DNA from: Streptomyces sp. CMB-StM0423 | Lineage (GTDB): Bacteria; Actinomycetota; Actinomycetes; Streptomycetales; Streptomycetaceae | DNA: 64,000 bases | NCBI RefSeq assembly: GCF_002847285.1 | Contig: NZ_CP025407.1 | Span: 5,268,501 to 5,332,500, forward strand | Reading direction: 5' to 3' | In this document: positions 43,727 to 52,974 of the stretch, piece by piece | Layout of the letters: the number at the start of each line of letters is the position of its first letter | Numbering within the stretch: the stretch's first letter is position 1 | Program-made: the position numbers and the translations under genes | Notes under the pieces: generated by a model | The model's database searches: none | Told to the model about the DNA's origin: nothing | Seen by the model: only the letters and a program-made list of their open reading frames with translations

Positions 43727-44983
43727 ATGAGTGACTGGCCCGAGGGATGGACTGCAGACAGGGACCGGTACGGGCGCGGCAGCCGCTCGTCCGATCCTGA
43801 GCCGCACCGCGTCATGCCCGTCGTGGGCGGCGGCGGGGTGCCACCGCAGCGATCCCGGGGCTACGACGACGGCCACGGTGCGCACGACGACGGTTACAAC
43901 GAGGGACAGGTCTATCGCAGCGGCGGCGGCGACTCCTCCGGCCCGTACGGCGACGACGGCGGCAGCCGCCAGGCCGGCGGCTACGGCAAGCCGCCGCCGA
44001 ACTGGCGCAAGCGGATCAAGATCGGCGCCATCGTCGCGCTCGTCATCCTCATAGTCGTGCCGGTCGCCACGTACTTCTGGGCGGACTCCAAGCTGCGCCG
44101 CGAGGTGGACCTCAGCAAGGTCGAGGACCGCCCGGGCGGCCAGGACGGCACGAACTACCTCATCGTCGGCTCCGACAGCCGCGAGGGCATGTCCAAGGAG
44201 CGGCAGGACGAGCTGCACACCGGCTCCGTCGAGGGCAAGCGCACCGACTCGATGATGATCCTGCACACCGGTGACAACGGGAACACCATGGTCAGTCTCC
44301 CGCGCGACTGGATGGTCACCATCCCGTCCTTCACCGGCTCGGAGACCGGCAACCGCATCCCGGAGCAGACGCAGAAGATCAACGCCGCGTACGCCATCGA
44401 GGGCCCGGAACTGCTGGTCCGCACGGTCGAGTACAACACCGGCCTGAAGATCGACCACTACGCCGAGATCGGCTTCGGCGGCTTCGCCAACATCGTCGAC
44501 GAACTCGGCGGCGTCGAGATGTGCTTCGACGAGGCGGTCAAGGACGAGAACTCCGGTGCCGACTTCGCGAAGGGCTGCCAGGACCTCGACGGCGCCGAGG
44601 CGCTGGCCTTCGTCCGCAACCGCTACGCGCTGCCGGGCGGCGACCTGGACCGGACGAAGAACCAGCAGAAGCTGCTGTCGAAGCTGGCCAGCGAGTCGGC
44701 GAAGTTCACGACGATCATGAACCCGTTCAAGCTCTACCCGACGATGGGCGCGGGCCTGGACTCGCTGATCGTCGACAAGGACATGAGCCTGTTCAACGTC
44801 GCCCAGATGTTCTGGGCCATGAAGGGCGTCTCGGGCGGCGACGGCAAGTCGATGAACCTGCCGGTCGTCTCCGGCGGCACCGACCCGCGGCTCGGCTCCG
44901 TGCAGAAGTGGGACGAGCCGAAGGCCAAGCAGCTCTTCGAGCAGCTCAAGAACGACGACAAGGTCACCGTCTCGGCAAACTGA
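43727..44983 (+). CDS. LCP family glycopolymer transferase 6
   Basis: A 418-residue LCP protein. The cytoplasmic tail (about 1-95) is rich in Gly, Asp and Tyr; the membrane helix is at about 97-118 and the LCP domain at about 140-390, with NYLIVGSDSREG, TDSMMILHT, SLPRDWMVTIP, KINAAYAIEGP and AFVRNRYALPGGDLDRTKNQQ. It lacks LytR_C. It has only two cysteines, in GVEMC and KGCQD, close to each other, a different arrangement from LCP 2-5. A strong terminator follows. Confidence 0.93.
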   Translation: MSDWPEGWTADRDRYGRGSRSSDPEPHRVMPVVGGGGVPPQRSRGYDDGHGAHDDGYNEGQVYRSGGGDSSGPYGDDGGSRQAGGYGKPPPNWRKRIKIGAIVALVILIVVPVATYFWADSKLRREVDLSKVEDRPGGQDGTNYLIVGSDSREGMSKERQDELHTGSVEGKRTDSMMILHTGDNGNTMVSLPRDWMVTIPSFTGSETGNRIPEQTQKINAAYAIEGPELLVRTVEYNTGLKIDHYAEIGFGGFANIVDELGGVEMCFDEAVKDENSGADFAKGCQDLDGAEALAFVRNRYALPGGDLDRTKNQQKLLSKLASESAKFTTIMNPFKLYPTMGAGLDSLIVDKDMSLFNVAQMFWAMKGVSGGDGKSMNLPVVSGGTDPRLGSVQKWDEPKAKQLFEQLKNDDKVTVSAN

Positions 44984-45022
44984 GCCCTGGCGCTGGCCAA
45001 CCGAGCAAATTGATCAGTCGGA

Positions 45023-45055
45023 CGGGACCCCGGCCCGCGGTGTGCCGGGGTCCCG
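45023..45055. terminator. Bidirectional terminator between LCP 6 and fbiB
   Basis: A perfect 12-bp stem CGGGACCCCGGC / GCCGGGGTCCCG with a 9-nt loop, between convergent gene ends. Confidence 0.85.
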
Positions 45056-45085
45056 CCGTCGTACGCATCCGGGGGCGCGCCGCGC

Positions 45086-46492
45086 TCAGCGCACCACCGT
45101 GAACGCGTCCGCCGTCCGCGGCGGGCGCTGCCGCGGCGGGGCCGCCGCGTGGCCCACGGCCACCGAACCCATCGGGTCCCAGTCCGCCGGCAGGTCCAGC
45201 ACCTCGCGGACCACGTCCCGGCAGAACATCGTGGACGACACCCACGCCGAGCCCAGCCCCTCGCCGGCCAGCGCGACGAGGAAGTTCTGCACCCCGGCCC
45301 CGGTGGCGACGACGAACATCTCCCGCTCGGCGGCGTTGCGCCGGTCGTCGGGGTAGGTGTGCGAGCCGTCCATCACCAGGCAGGGCACCACCAGGTACGG
45401 GGCGTTGCGCAGCACGTCCCCGCGGCGGATCCGCTTGGCGATGGACTCCTCCGTGAAGCTGCTCAGCTCCCGCAGGTCGCGGATCCACGCCTCGCGCATC
45501 GCGTCCAGCAGCTCCGTGCGCGCCTCCTGCGACTCCAGCAGCACGAACCGCCACGGCGTCGTGTGGTGCGGCGCCGGGGCCGTCACCGCGGCGGCCACGG
45601 CCCGCCGCACCGCCGCCGGGTCCACCGGCTCGGCGGTGAACTCGCGCACCGTCCGCCGCTGTGTCACCGCCTCGCGGACCGCCTCCGAGGTGCCGAGGCG
45701 GAACATGTCCTCGGCCGGCTCCCGCACCAGCGCCCGCGCGTCCGGCCCGTCGTCCTCGCCGACCGGGGCGACGAGCTGCGGCAGCCCGCTGAGCACCGCG
45801 ACCGGCAGCCCGTCGGCCTTGCCCTTGACCAGCTCGCCGGCGGCGGCCAGTTCGTCGGCGGCGGCGACGATCGTGCCCTCCAGGGCGTTGCCGTACGTGT
45901 CCGGGGCGCCCCGCAGGTCGTCCAGCACCCGGACGCCGGCGGCGCCGATGGCGACGTCCGTGACGCCGTTGCGCCAGGGGCGGCCGAAGGTGTCGGTGAC
46001 CAGGACGCCGACGTTGACGCCGAGGGCCGTGCGCAGGCCGGCGCGGAGCGCGCGGGCGGAGGCGTCGGAGTCCTCGGGGAGCAACAGGACGGTGCCGGCG
46101 GGGGTGTTGGAGGCGTCCACGCCGGCGGCGGCCATCACCAGGCCGTGCCGGGTCTCGACGATGCGCAGCGGGCCGCGGCGGGCGACGAGGCGTACGGCCT
46201 CCTCGTCGATGGCGGCCTCTCGGTCGCCGGGCACGGCGGTCGGCCGGACCCGGCCCTCGGCCTTGCTGACGATCTTGGAGGTGACGATGAGGATGTCGCC
46301 GTCGGCGAGCGGGGGTCCTGCGAGGCCGGGCGCGGCGGCGGCGACGAGCTTGGCGAGGTCGTCGCCGGGGCGGACCTCGGGGATGCCGGGCAGGGCTCGT
46401 ACGCGGAACTCCGGGGCCCCCGCCTCCCCCGCGGCCACCGCCGTGGCGGTCTCCGCGCCGGTCTCCGTGCCCGTACCCGGGTCCGCCGTCAT
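45086..46492 (-). CDS. fbiB: Coenzyme F420:L-glutamate ligase fused to a nitroreductase-like domain (FbiB)
   Basis: A 468-residue two-domain enzyme that adds glutamates to F420-0 and completes the deazaflavin cofactor. The CofE-like ligase domain (about 28-265) has IVTSKIVSKAEGR, TRHGLVMAAAGVDASN and TDTFGRPWRNG; the C-terminal FMN-binding nitroreductase-like domain (about 280-460) has QRRTVREF, HTTPWRF and GLGSAWVSSTMF. The fusion is typical of Actinobacteria. Its start overlaps the fbiA stop (ATGA), showing coupled translation. Confidence 0.96.
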   Translation of the reverse strand: MTADPGTGTETGAETATAVAAGEAGAPEFRVRALPGIPEVRPGDDLAKLVAAAAPGLAGPPLADGDILIVTSKIVSKAEGRVRPTAVPGDREAAIDEEAVRLVARRGPLRIVETRHGLVMAAAGVDASNTPAGTVLLLPEDSDASARALRAGLRTALGVNVGVLVTDTFGRPWRNGVTDVAIGAAGVRVLDDLRGAPDTYGNALEGTIVAAADELAAAGELVKGKADGLPVAVLSGLPQLVAPVGEDDGPDARALVREPAEDMFRLGTSEAVREAVTQRRTVREFTAEPVDPAAVRRAVAAAVTAPAPHHTTPWRFVLLESQEARTELLDAMREAWIRDLRELSSFTEESIAKRIRRGDVLRNAPYLVVPCLVMDGSHTYPDDRRNAAEREMFVVATGAGVQNFLVALAGEGLGSAWVSSTMFCRDVVREVLDLPADWDPMGSVAVGHAAAPPRQRPPRTADAFTVVR

Positions 46493-47445
46493 GCCCGTAC
46501 CTCCTGAGCCAGCTCCAGCGCCGCCGCGGCCATCCGCGCCGTCGCGTCCGTGTCCCGCATCATCAGCGGCACCGCCCGGCAGCGGATCCCGGCGGCCTCC
46601 ACCGCCGGCACCGCCGCCGCGTCAACCTCGTCGACCAGCCAGCCGTCGATGAGCCCGGACCCGTAGTGCAGCGCGACCGCCTCGGCGCTGGACTCGACGC
46701 CGACCGCGGCCAGCACCTTGTCCGCCATGCCGCGCACCGGGGCGCCGCCGACGATGGGGGACAGGCCCACGACGGGCACGTCGGCGTCGGCGATGGCCTC
46801 GCGGATGCCCGGCACGGCGAGGATCGTGCCGATGCTGACGACGGGGTTGGACGGCGGGAAGAGCACCACGTCGGCCTCGCCGATGGCCTCCAGCACTCCG
46901 GGCGCCGGCTTGGCCTGCTCGGCGCCGACGGGCACCACGGCGAGCGCGGGCACGGAGGCGCGCAGCCGCACCCAGTACTCCTGGAAGTGGATCGCCTTGC
47001 GTTCGCCGTCCAACTCGACGGCGACGTGCGTCTCGACCCGGTCATCGGTCATCGGCACCAGCCGCACGCCCGGCCGCCAGCGGTCGCACAGCGCCTCGGT
47101 GACGGCGCTGAGCGGGAAGCCGGCGCCGAGCATCTGGGTGCGCACGATGTGGGTGGCGAAGTCGCGGTCCCCGAGCCCGAACCAGCCGGGCCCGACGCCG
47201 TAGGCCGCCAGCTCCTCCTTGACGGCGAACGTCTCGCCGGCGCGCCCCCAGCCCTGCTCCTCGTGGATGCCGCCGCCGAGCGTGTACATCACGGTGTCCA
47301 GGTCGGGGCAGACCTTGAGGCCGAACAGGTGGATGTCGTCGCCGGTGTTGCCGACGACGGTGACGTCCGCGTCCGGCACTGCCTGCTTCAGGCCGCGGAG
47401 GAACCGGGCGCCGCCGATCCCGCCGGCCAGTACAACGATGCGCAT
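46489..47445 (-). CDS. fbiA: 2-phospho-L-lactate transferase / F420 biosynthesis protein FbiA
   Basis: A 318-residue CofD/FbiA enzyme that joins the activated phospho-lactate or phosphoenolpyruvate moiety to the deazaflavin Fo to make (dehydro) F420-0. Family markers: LAGGIGGARFLRGL, VGNTGDDIHLFGLKVCPDLDT, GWFGLGDRDFATHI, LFPPSNPVVSIGTIL and LSPIVGGAPVRG. It is the first gene of the fbiA-fbiB operon, whose order near whiB2 is shared with mycobacteria (Rv3260c-Rv3262). Confidence 0.97.
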   Translation of the reverse strand: MRIVVLAGGIGGARFLRGLKQAVPDADVTVVGNTGDDIHLFGLKVCPDLDTVMYTLGGGIHEEQGWGRAGETFAVKEELAAYGVGPGWFGLGDRDFATHIVRTQMLGAGFPLSAVTEALCDRWRPGVRLVPMTDDRVETHVAVELDGERKAIHFQEYWVRLRASVPALAVVPVGAEQAKPAPGVLEAIGEADVVLFPPSNPVVSIGTILAVPGIREAIADADVPVVGLSPIVGGAPVRGMADKVLAAVGVESSAEAVALHYGSGLIDGWLVDEVDAAAVPAVEAAGIRCRAVPLMMRDTDATARMAAAALELAQEVRA

Positions 47446-47469
47446 GGCGCCCAGTCTTGCAGGCCGGGC

Positions 47470-47991
47470 TCAGCGGCGGGCGGGCTCGTGCCTCCGGCGG
47501 GCGGCGCAGCAGGCGACTGCTGTTCGGGCGGGACGGTCCTCGTGCATCGGCATCTCGGTGAGGGCGGGGAAGTAGACGTGCAGGCTCACGGCGGGCGTCA
47601 GCGCGTCGTTGACGACTTCGTGGACGTACCCCGGCGCGAAGACGCGTTGCGCGCCCGGCGTGAGGGTGCGCGCGGTGTGGTTCGCGCGCTCCGTCAACTC
47701 CCCTTCCAGCACGGTGAGTACGCCGGAGGAAGGGCCGTGGCCATGCGCCCCGCTGCGCTGTCCCGGCAGCCAGCTCAGCAGCCACACCTCGTAGCCGGGA
47801 CCGGTGCGCAGCCGGTGGTACCAGCGGGTGACGGGGTCGTAGCCGACGAGCGGCGCCCAGGTGTCCCGGTCGGCGGCGAGCGCGCGGGCGAGGCCGGCGA
47901 AGTCGGCGACCGTGACGGGGTGGGCGGGCGCGGGCGGGAGGAGGTGGGGGAAGGCGAGCGGGTCGCCGCCGATCTGGATGTCGCTGAGCAT
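47470..47991 (-). CDS. Cysteine dioxygenase family protein
   Basis: A 173-residue cupin of the cysteine dioxygenase (CDO) type, which would oxidise L-cysteine or a related thiol to the sulfinate with non-haem iron. The iron ligands appear in SGAHGHGPSSG (two His) and GYVHEVVN (one His); RWYHRL and YEVWLLSWLPGQ are also family-like. A C-terminal Arg-rich tail carries two adjacent Cys. A short cysteine-cluster peptide is encoded just upstream on the same strand, pointing to cysteine-responsive control. Substrate could be another small thiol. Confidence 0.87.
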   Translation of the reverse strand: MLSDIQIGGDPLAFPHLLPPAPAHPVTVADFAGLARALAADRDTWAPLVGYDPVTRWYHRLRTGPGYEVWLLSWLPGQRSGAHGHGPSSGVLTVLEGELTERANHTARTLTPGAQRVFAPGYVHEVVNDALTPAVSLHVYFPALTEMPMHEDRPARTAVACCAARRRHEPARR

Positions 47992-48089
47992 GGGGCCCGG
48001 GAGTCCTTGGCGTGTGTGGTGCGCGAGGAGTGCGGAGAGTGGCGAAGGGATGGCCTGCGGGGCAGGCAGCAGGGAGCGGAGCTGGAGCC

Positions 48090-48155
48090 TCAGCGGCTAC
48101 AACAGCTCGGACACTCCTCGCTCGGCCGGTACGGCCACGGGTCCGACATGCGCAT
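48090..48155 (-). CDS. Cysteine-rich leader peptide (putative cysteine attenuator)
   Basis: A 21-codon frame (19 codons if the second ATG at 48149 is used) that ends ECPSCCSR and a TGA stop, 98 nt upstream of the CDO start on the same strand. A TTGACA at 48181-48186 with a TCTGCT eighteen bases on would place the transcription start at about the second ATG, so the peptide may be translated from a leaderless mRNA. Short frames with clustered Cys codons act as cysteine-responsive attenuators in mycobacteria. A 6-bp hairpin (GCCTGC/GCAGGC) lies between it and the CDO gene. Confidence 0.65.
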   Translation of the reverse strand: MRMSDPWPYRPSEECPSCCSR

Positions 48156-48180
48156 CAGCAGAGCGGATCCGGGGGGTGGT

Positions 48181-48186
48181 TGTCAA
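48181..48186 (-). promoter_or_regulatory. Candidate -35 of the leader-peptide/CDO promoter
   Basis: TTGACA on the minus strand, followed after 18 bp by TCTGCT. The -35 is a perfect consensus match; the -10 is poor. Confidence 0.4.
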
Positions 48187-48514
48187 CTGGATGTCCGGGT
48201 TGACCGCAAGGATTCACACCTTCCGGTTGCCGGGCGTGGCGAAAGGTTTATTCACCCCGTTGTACGGAGAGACGGCGACCAACCGCAGGGCGACCATAGG
48301 GCCGGGGTGCCGTTGTGCATCCGTGACGCGACTGTGATCTTCTTCGCTTTGCCGGGCGGGCCGCAACGGCGCCGTAGCCCCGATCGTCTCCCCCGGTAGG
48401 GGTGCCTGCCGGGATCGCGGTCTATCGGACTGTCATGGTCTTGGCCGATATGAACACTATTCACGAGGGCTTGGTGCCGCAGGGTGAATAAGAGGTCCAA
48501 TAGCAGATCCCGGC
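48187..48514. other. Non-coding stretch upstream of whmD
   Basis: No gene with convincing codon use on either strand. It is more AT-rich than average (for example ATGAACACTATTCACG near 48450), as expected of a developmentally controlled promoter region. I see no clear long inverted repeat. Confidence 0.5.
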
Positions 48515-48544
48515 TTGACTGTGCCAGAGCGGCGTACCTGTAAT
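48515..48544 (+). promoter_or_regulatory. Candidate promoter of the WhiB-family gene
   Basis: TTGACT and TGTAAT are spaced by 18 bp; transcription would start near 48551, giving a leader of about 60 nt before ATG 48613. Confidence 0.6.
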
Positions 48545-48612
48545 TTCACACGTGTCCGTTCAGGCGATTCAGTAACGGCAACATCACGGGGAAGCAAAGA
48601 CGAGGGGCGCAC

Positions 48613-48876
48613 ATGACCGAGCTGTTCCAGCAGGTGCTGGTCGAGGAGGCGGACGAGGAGCTCGGGTGGCAGGAGCGCGCGCTGTGCGCCCAGACCGATC
48701 CCGAGTCCTTCTTCCCGGAGAAGGGCGGATCCACACGCGAGGCCAAGAAGGTCTGCCTCGCCTGCGAAGTCCGGTCCGAGTGCCTGGAGTACGCCCTCGC
48801 CAACGACGAGCGCTTCGGCATCTGGGGCGGCCTGTCCGAACGGGAGCGGCGCCGGCTGAAGAAGGCGGCCCTCTAG
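48613..48876 (+). CDS. whmD: WhiB-family iron-sulfur transcription factor, WhiB2/WhmD type
   Basis: An 87-residue WhiB-like protein. The four cluster cysteines are C25 in RALCAQT and the CLACEVRSEC triplet; the GIWGGLSERERRRLKK turn and basic tail bind DNA with the sigma factor. The position between fbiA and the manB block matches WhiB2 of mycobacteria and WhmD of Streptomyces, which is needed for proper septation during sporulation. Family assignment is certain; orthology rests on this context and on the N-terminal TELFQQ sequence. Confidence 0.92.
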   Translation: MTELFQQVLVEEADEELGWQERALCAQTDPESFFPEKGGSTREAKKVCLACEVRSECLEYALANDERFGIWGGLSERERRRLKKAAL

Positions 48877-49149
48877 CCGGTGTGGCCGGTGCCGTAGCGG
48901 GCGCTGTCACCGGCGGCGCAGCCGCGCGCCGGGCGGGCCCGGCGCGGCGAGCGCGGCGCCACGGGAATCGCGCGGGCGTGCGCCCGGCGCCCGTACGGAG
49001 TACGTGACCTCGGCGGAACCCCGCGGTGGCCCGGGGATCGTCCGCCAAGTCGCCCTGTGACGGAGGGACCCTCTAGTGTGGGGCACCGTCCACGACAGCC
49101 GCCACATTCCCGGGAGGTGACCCGGACTCCACCAGGGGTCCGCACCTCG

Positions 49150-52100
49150 ATGTCCGAGCACAGCAACGCTGACTACGCGGCCGGCTACCCGGCCGCCGCA
49201 GCCGACGCGGCAGGCCGGCCCGGGACGACCGCGGCCGCCCCCGGCGGCGGCACTCCCGCCTTCCCGCGGCACGTCGTCACCGCCGTGCTCGTCTCACACG
49301 ACGGCGAGCGGTGGCTGCCCGACGCGCTCGCCGCGCTCACGGCGCAGGAGCGCCCCGTGCAGAGCGTCATCGCCGCCGACACCGGCAGCGCCGACGGCTC
49401 CGCCCGCATCCTCACCGAAGCCCTCGGCGCCGAGCGCGTGCTCCACCTCGCCCGCCGCACCGGCTTCGGCACCGCCGCCGCCGAGGCCGCCCGCACCGCG
49501 GGCGTCCTCACCCCCGACCAACTGCCGTACCTGCGCCGTCCCAGCGGCTGGGACCCCGTCAGCCGCAGTTGGCGCGACGACGCGTACGACATGCCGGAGC
49601 TCCCGCACGGCGAGCCCGTCCAGTGGCTCTGGCTGCTGCATGACGACTGCGCCGCCGAGCCCGACGCGCTCGCCGCCATGCTCCGCCTCGCCGAAGACAT
49701 GCCCTCCGCCGCGATCATCGGCCCCAAGCTGCGGAGCTGGTACGACCGCAGGCAGTTGCTGGAGGCCGGCGTCTCCCTCGCCCACAGCGGCCGCCGCTGG
49801 ACCGGCATCGACCGCCGCGAGCAGGACCAGGGCCAGCACGACGGCATCCGCGACGTGCTCTCCGTCTCCACCGCCGGCATGCTCATCCGCCGCGACGTCT
49901 TCGACCAACTCGGCGGCTTCGACGCCCGGCTGCCCCTCATGCGCGACGACGTCGACCTGTGCTGGCGCGCCCACAAGGCCGGCCACCGGGTCGTCGTCCA
50001 GCCCGACGCCGTCATGCGGCACGCCGAGGCCGCCGCCCGCGAGCGGCGCTCCATCGACTGCATCGGCCGCTCCGAGCGCACGTCCGCGAGCCCGCACCGC
50101 GTCGACAAGGCCGGCGCCGCCTACACCCTTCTCGTCAACTCCAGCACCGCGGCCCTGCCGTACATCGCCTTCCGGCTCGTCCTCGGCACCCTGCTGCGCA
50201 CGCTGGCGTACCTCGTCGGCAAGGTCCCGCGGCAGGCCCTCGACGAAGTCGCGGGACTCGGCGCCGTGCTGCTGCGCCCGCACCGCATCGCCGCCGCCCG
50301 CCGCAGGCGCGGCAAGCCCGCCGTGCCGCCCGGCGACCTCAAGCCCCTCTTCCCCGGCCGCGGCGCGACCGTACGCGCCACCGTCGAGCAGGTGCTCAGC
50401 AACTTCAGCGGCCGCTCCGAGCCCGAGCTGTCCGGCGGCGGCCGGCACGGCGGCGCCGTCGAGTCCGGCCCGGGGGACGACGATGCCGACTTTCTCGAAG
50501 TCGAGCAGTTCGCCCGGCTGAAGCGGGTGGCACGCAAGCCGGGCCCGGTGCTCTTCGCCGTCCTGCTGCTCGTCGCCCTCATCGCCTGCCGCGAGCTGAT
50601 CGGCGGCGGCGCCCTCATCGGCGGCGCGCTCCTGCCCGCCCCCGCCGACGCCGGCGACCTCTGGTCGTCGTACGCCGACTCCTGGCACCCCGTCGGCACC
50701 GGCGGCACCCAGGACGCACCGCCCTACCTGGCGTTCCTCGCCGGTCTCGGCACCGTCCTGTTCGGCAGCACCAACGCCGCGCTGACCCTGCTGCTCGTCT
50801 GCTCCGTGCCGCTGGCCGGCTTCACCGCGTACTTCGCCTCCCGGCCGCTCGTCAGCTCCCGGCTGCTGCGCGCCTGGGGCAGCGTCGCGTACGCCTTCCT
50901 GCCGGCCGCCACCGGCGCGCTCGCCGCCGGCCGCATCGGTACCGCGGTGCTCGCCGTGCTGCTGCCGCTCCTCGCCCGCGCTGCCGTCGCCGCGAGCGGG
51001 CTGCGCGGCCGGGCGAGCTGGCGCGGCGCCTGGGCGTACGCGCTGCTGCTGACCGTCACCACCGCCTTCACCCCCGTCGTCTGGCCGCTGGCCGCTCTCC
51101 TGGCCGCCGCGCTGGTCGCCTGGACCGTCGTGCGCGGCCGGAACCCCGTCGGGCCCGTCCTGCGTCAACTGGCCGTCCTGGTGACCCCCGTGGTGCTGCT
51201 GGCGCCCTGGTCACTCGATCTGCTGACGGCACCGTCCGGCTTCTTCACCGAGGCCGGACTGGAGACCGCCACCGACGACGTGACCCCGCTCGGCCTGCTG
51301 CTCGCCTCGCCCGGCGGCCCCAACGCGGGCGGCGGCCTGCTGCTCGCCGGCGTCGTGCTCGCCGCGCTGGCCGCCCTGCTGCGCTCCGACCGGCGGCTGC
51401 CGGTGGGTGCCGCGTGGGCCGTCGCCGCCGTCGCCGGGCTGCTCGCCGCGGCCGGCGCGGGCGACGGCTGGACCGGGCCGCAGACGCTCGTCTACGGGAT
51501 CGCTCTGCTGGTCGCCGCCGTCATCGGCGCCGACGGCGCCCGTCACCGCGTCGCCGAGCAGTCCTTCGGCTGGCGGCAGCCGGCCGCGGTGCTCGTCGCC
51601 GTCGCCTGCGCCGTGGGCCCGCTGGTGCTCGCCGTCGGCTGGATGTGGCGCGGGGCCGACGGGCCGTTGGAGCGCGGCGGCGCCGACCAGGTGCCGGCGT
51701 TCGTCGCGGAGGAGAGCCGCACGCCGGACCAGCCGCGCACGCTGGTCGTCGGCGGGTCGGTCGGCCAGGTCGAGTACATGCTCGTACGGGGCGCGGGCAC
51801 CCGCCTCGGCGACGCCGAGCTGGCCGCGGCCGACGGCGGCAACTCCCGCCTCTCCGGGACCGTCTCCGGGCTCGTGGCCGGCTCCGGCGCCGACCAGTCG
51901 GCGGAGCTGGGCGCGTACGCCGTGCGCTACGTCCTCGTACGCAACGACGCCCCGCGCACCTTCGGCCGCGTGCTGGACGCCACCCCTGGGCTGACCCGGC
52001 TCAGCCAGCAGGACGGCGGCGCGCTCTGGCGCGTCGACGCGCGGGTCTCGCGCGCGACCGTCGTCGCGGGCGACGACGAGGCGAAGGGGGCCGCCGAGCC

Positions 52101-52974
52101 GGTGCCCGTGGCCGCCGGGCCGGTCGAGGTGCACACGGACCTCAAGGAGGGCCCCGAGGGCCGCGTGCTGCGCCTCGCGGACGCGGCGAGCGCCGGGTGG
52201 CAGGCCACTCTGGACGGCGAGCCGCTGGAGGGCACCACGGTCGACGGCTGGGCGCAGGGCTTCGAACTGCCCGCGGGCGGCGGGCGGCTGGACGTCACGT
52301 ACGACACCGCCGTGACGCACACGGCGTGGACCTGGGCGCGCGGCGCGGCGCTGCTCGTCGTGCTGGTGCTGGCGCTGCCCGGGCGGCGGCGCGACGTGGA
52401 CGACGACCTGCCGGAGGCGGCCGCGCCTGCCATCCCGGCGCAGGCGCTGGAGGGCGACGGGCGGCGCGCACGGCGGCTGCGGGCGCAGGCCGCCGCGGCG
52501 GAGGCCGGGGGCGCCGGGGCACCGGAGGGCGCGGGCGCGCCTGGTGGCGTGCCCGAGGCGCCGCCGATGCCGCCGGCTCCGCCCGGTTCACCCGGGGCGA
52601 CCGGTTCGCCCGACGAGCAGCCGGCCTGGGCCGCGGCGCCGGTGGCCGGTGCTGGCCAGGCGGAGCAGGGCTACGGGGACACGGCGGTCGCCGACCCGTA
52701 CGCGGCCCCGCCCCAGGGCTACGAGTGGGACGGCACCGGCTACGGCGGGCAGTACGGCGGGACGTCGTACGAGGCGCCCTATGAGCCGCAGTACGACGCC
52801 GGCGCGTACGAGGGCGAACAGCGGCCCGGCGCCCCCGCGGTGCCGCCGCAGGGCGGCCAGGGCTACGGCGACGGCGAGCAGGACCCGTACGGCGCGGGGC
52901 AGTACTCCGGCCCGTACTACGACCAACGGAACTACGGCGCGGGCGCCGAGCGGGACGGGAGCGACAACGCGTGA
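49150..52974 (+). CDS. Large family 2 glycosyltransferase with multi-pass membrane domain
   Basis: About 1274 residues. An N-terminal GT-A domain (about 38-330) has VTAVLVSHDGERWL, AADTGSADGSA, WLLHDDCAAEPDAL and MRDDVDLCWRAHKAGH. From about 460 to 870 there are ten or more hydrophobic segments; a periplasmic-type domain follows (about 870-1080), then one more helix and a Pro/Gly/Tyr-rich tail (about 1150-1274). Such proteins use polyprenyl-phosphate sugars outside the membrane. ATG 49150 is chosen; GTG 49117 is possible. Its stop overlaps the next GTG start, so the two products probably work together. Confidence 0.87.
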   Translation: MSEHSNADYAAGYPAAAADAAGRPGTTAAAPGGGTPAFPRHVVTAVLVSHDGERWLPDALAALTAQERPVQSVIAADTGSADGSARILTEALGAERVLHLARRTGFGTAAAEAARTAGVLTPDQLPYLRRPSGWDPVSRSWRDDAYDMPELPHGEPVQWLWLLHDDCAAEPDALAAMLRLAEDMPSAAIIGPKLRSWYDRRQLLEAGVSLAHSGRRWTGIDRREQDQGQHDGIRDVLSVSTAGMLIRRDVFDQLGGFDARLPLMRDDVDLCWRAHKAGHRVVVQPDAVMRHAEAAARERRSIDCIGRSERTSASPHRVDKAGAAYTLLVNSSTAALPYIAFRLVLGTLLRTLAYLVGKVPRQALDEVAGLGAVLLRPHRIAAARRRRGKPAVPPGDLKPLFPGRGATVRATVEQVLSNFSGRSEPELSGGGRHGGAVESGPGDDDADFLEVEQFARLKRVARKPGPVLFAVLLLVALIACRELIGGGALIGGALLPAPADAGDLWSSYADSWHPVGTGGTQDAPPYLAFLAGLGTVLFGSTNAALTLLLVCSVPLAGFTAYFASRPLVSSRLLRAWGSVAYAFLPAATGALAAGRIGTAVLAVLLPLLARAAVAASGLRGRASWRGAWAYALLLTVTTAFTPVVWPLAALLAAALVAWTVVRGRNPVGPVLRQLAVLVTPVVLLAPWSLDLLTAPSGFFTEAGLETATDDVTPLGLLLASPGGPNAGGGLLLAGVVLAALAALLRSDRRLPVGAAWAVAAVAGLLAAAGAGDGWTGPQTLVYGIALLVAAVIGADGARHRVAEQSFGWRQPAAVLVAVACAVGPLVLAVGWMWRGADGPLERGGADQVPAFVAEESRTPDQPRTLVVGGSVGQVEYMLVRGAGTRLGDAELAAADGGNSRLSGTVSGLVAGSGADQSAELGAYAVRYVLVRNDAPRTFGRVLDATPGLTRLSQQDGGALWRVDARVSRATVVAGDDEAKGAAEPVPVAAGPVEVHTDLKEGPEGRVLRLADAASAGWQATLDGEPLEGTTVDGWAQGFELPAGGGRLDVTYDTAVTHTAWTWARGAALLVVLVLALPGRRRDVDDDLPEAAAPAIPAQALEGDGRRARRLRAQAAAAEAGGAGAPEGAGAPGGVPEAPPMPPAPPGSPGATGSPDEQPAWAAAPVAGAGQAEQGYGDTAVADPYAAPPQGYEWDGTGYGGQYGGTSYEAPYEPQYDAGAYEGEQRPGAPAVPPQGGQGYGDGEQDPYGAGQYSGPYYDQRNYGAGAERDGSDNA

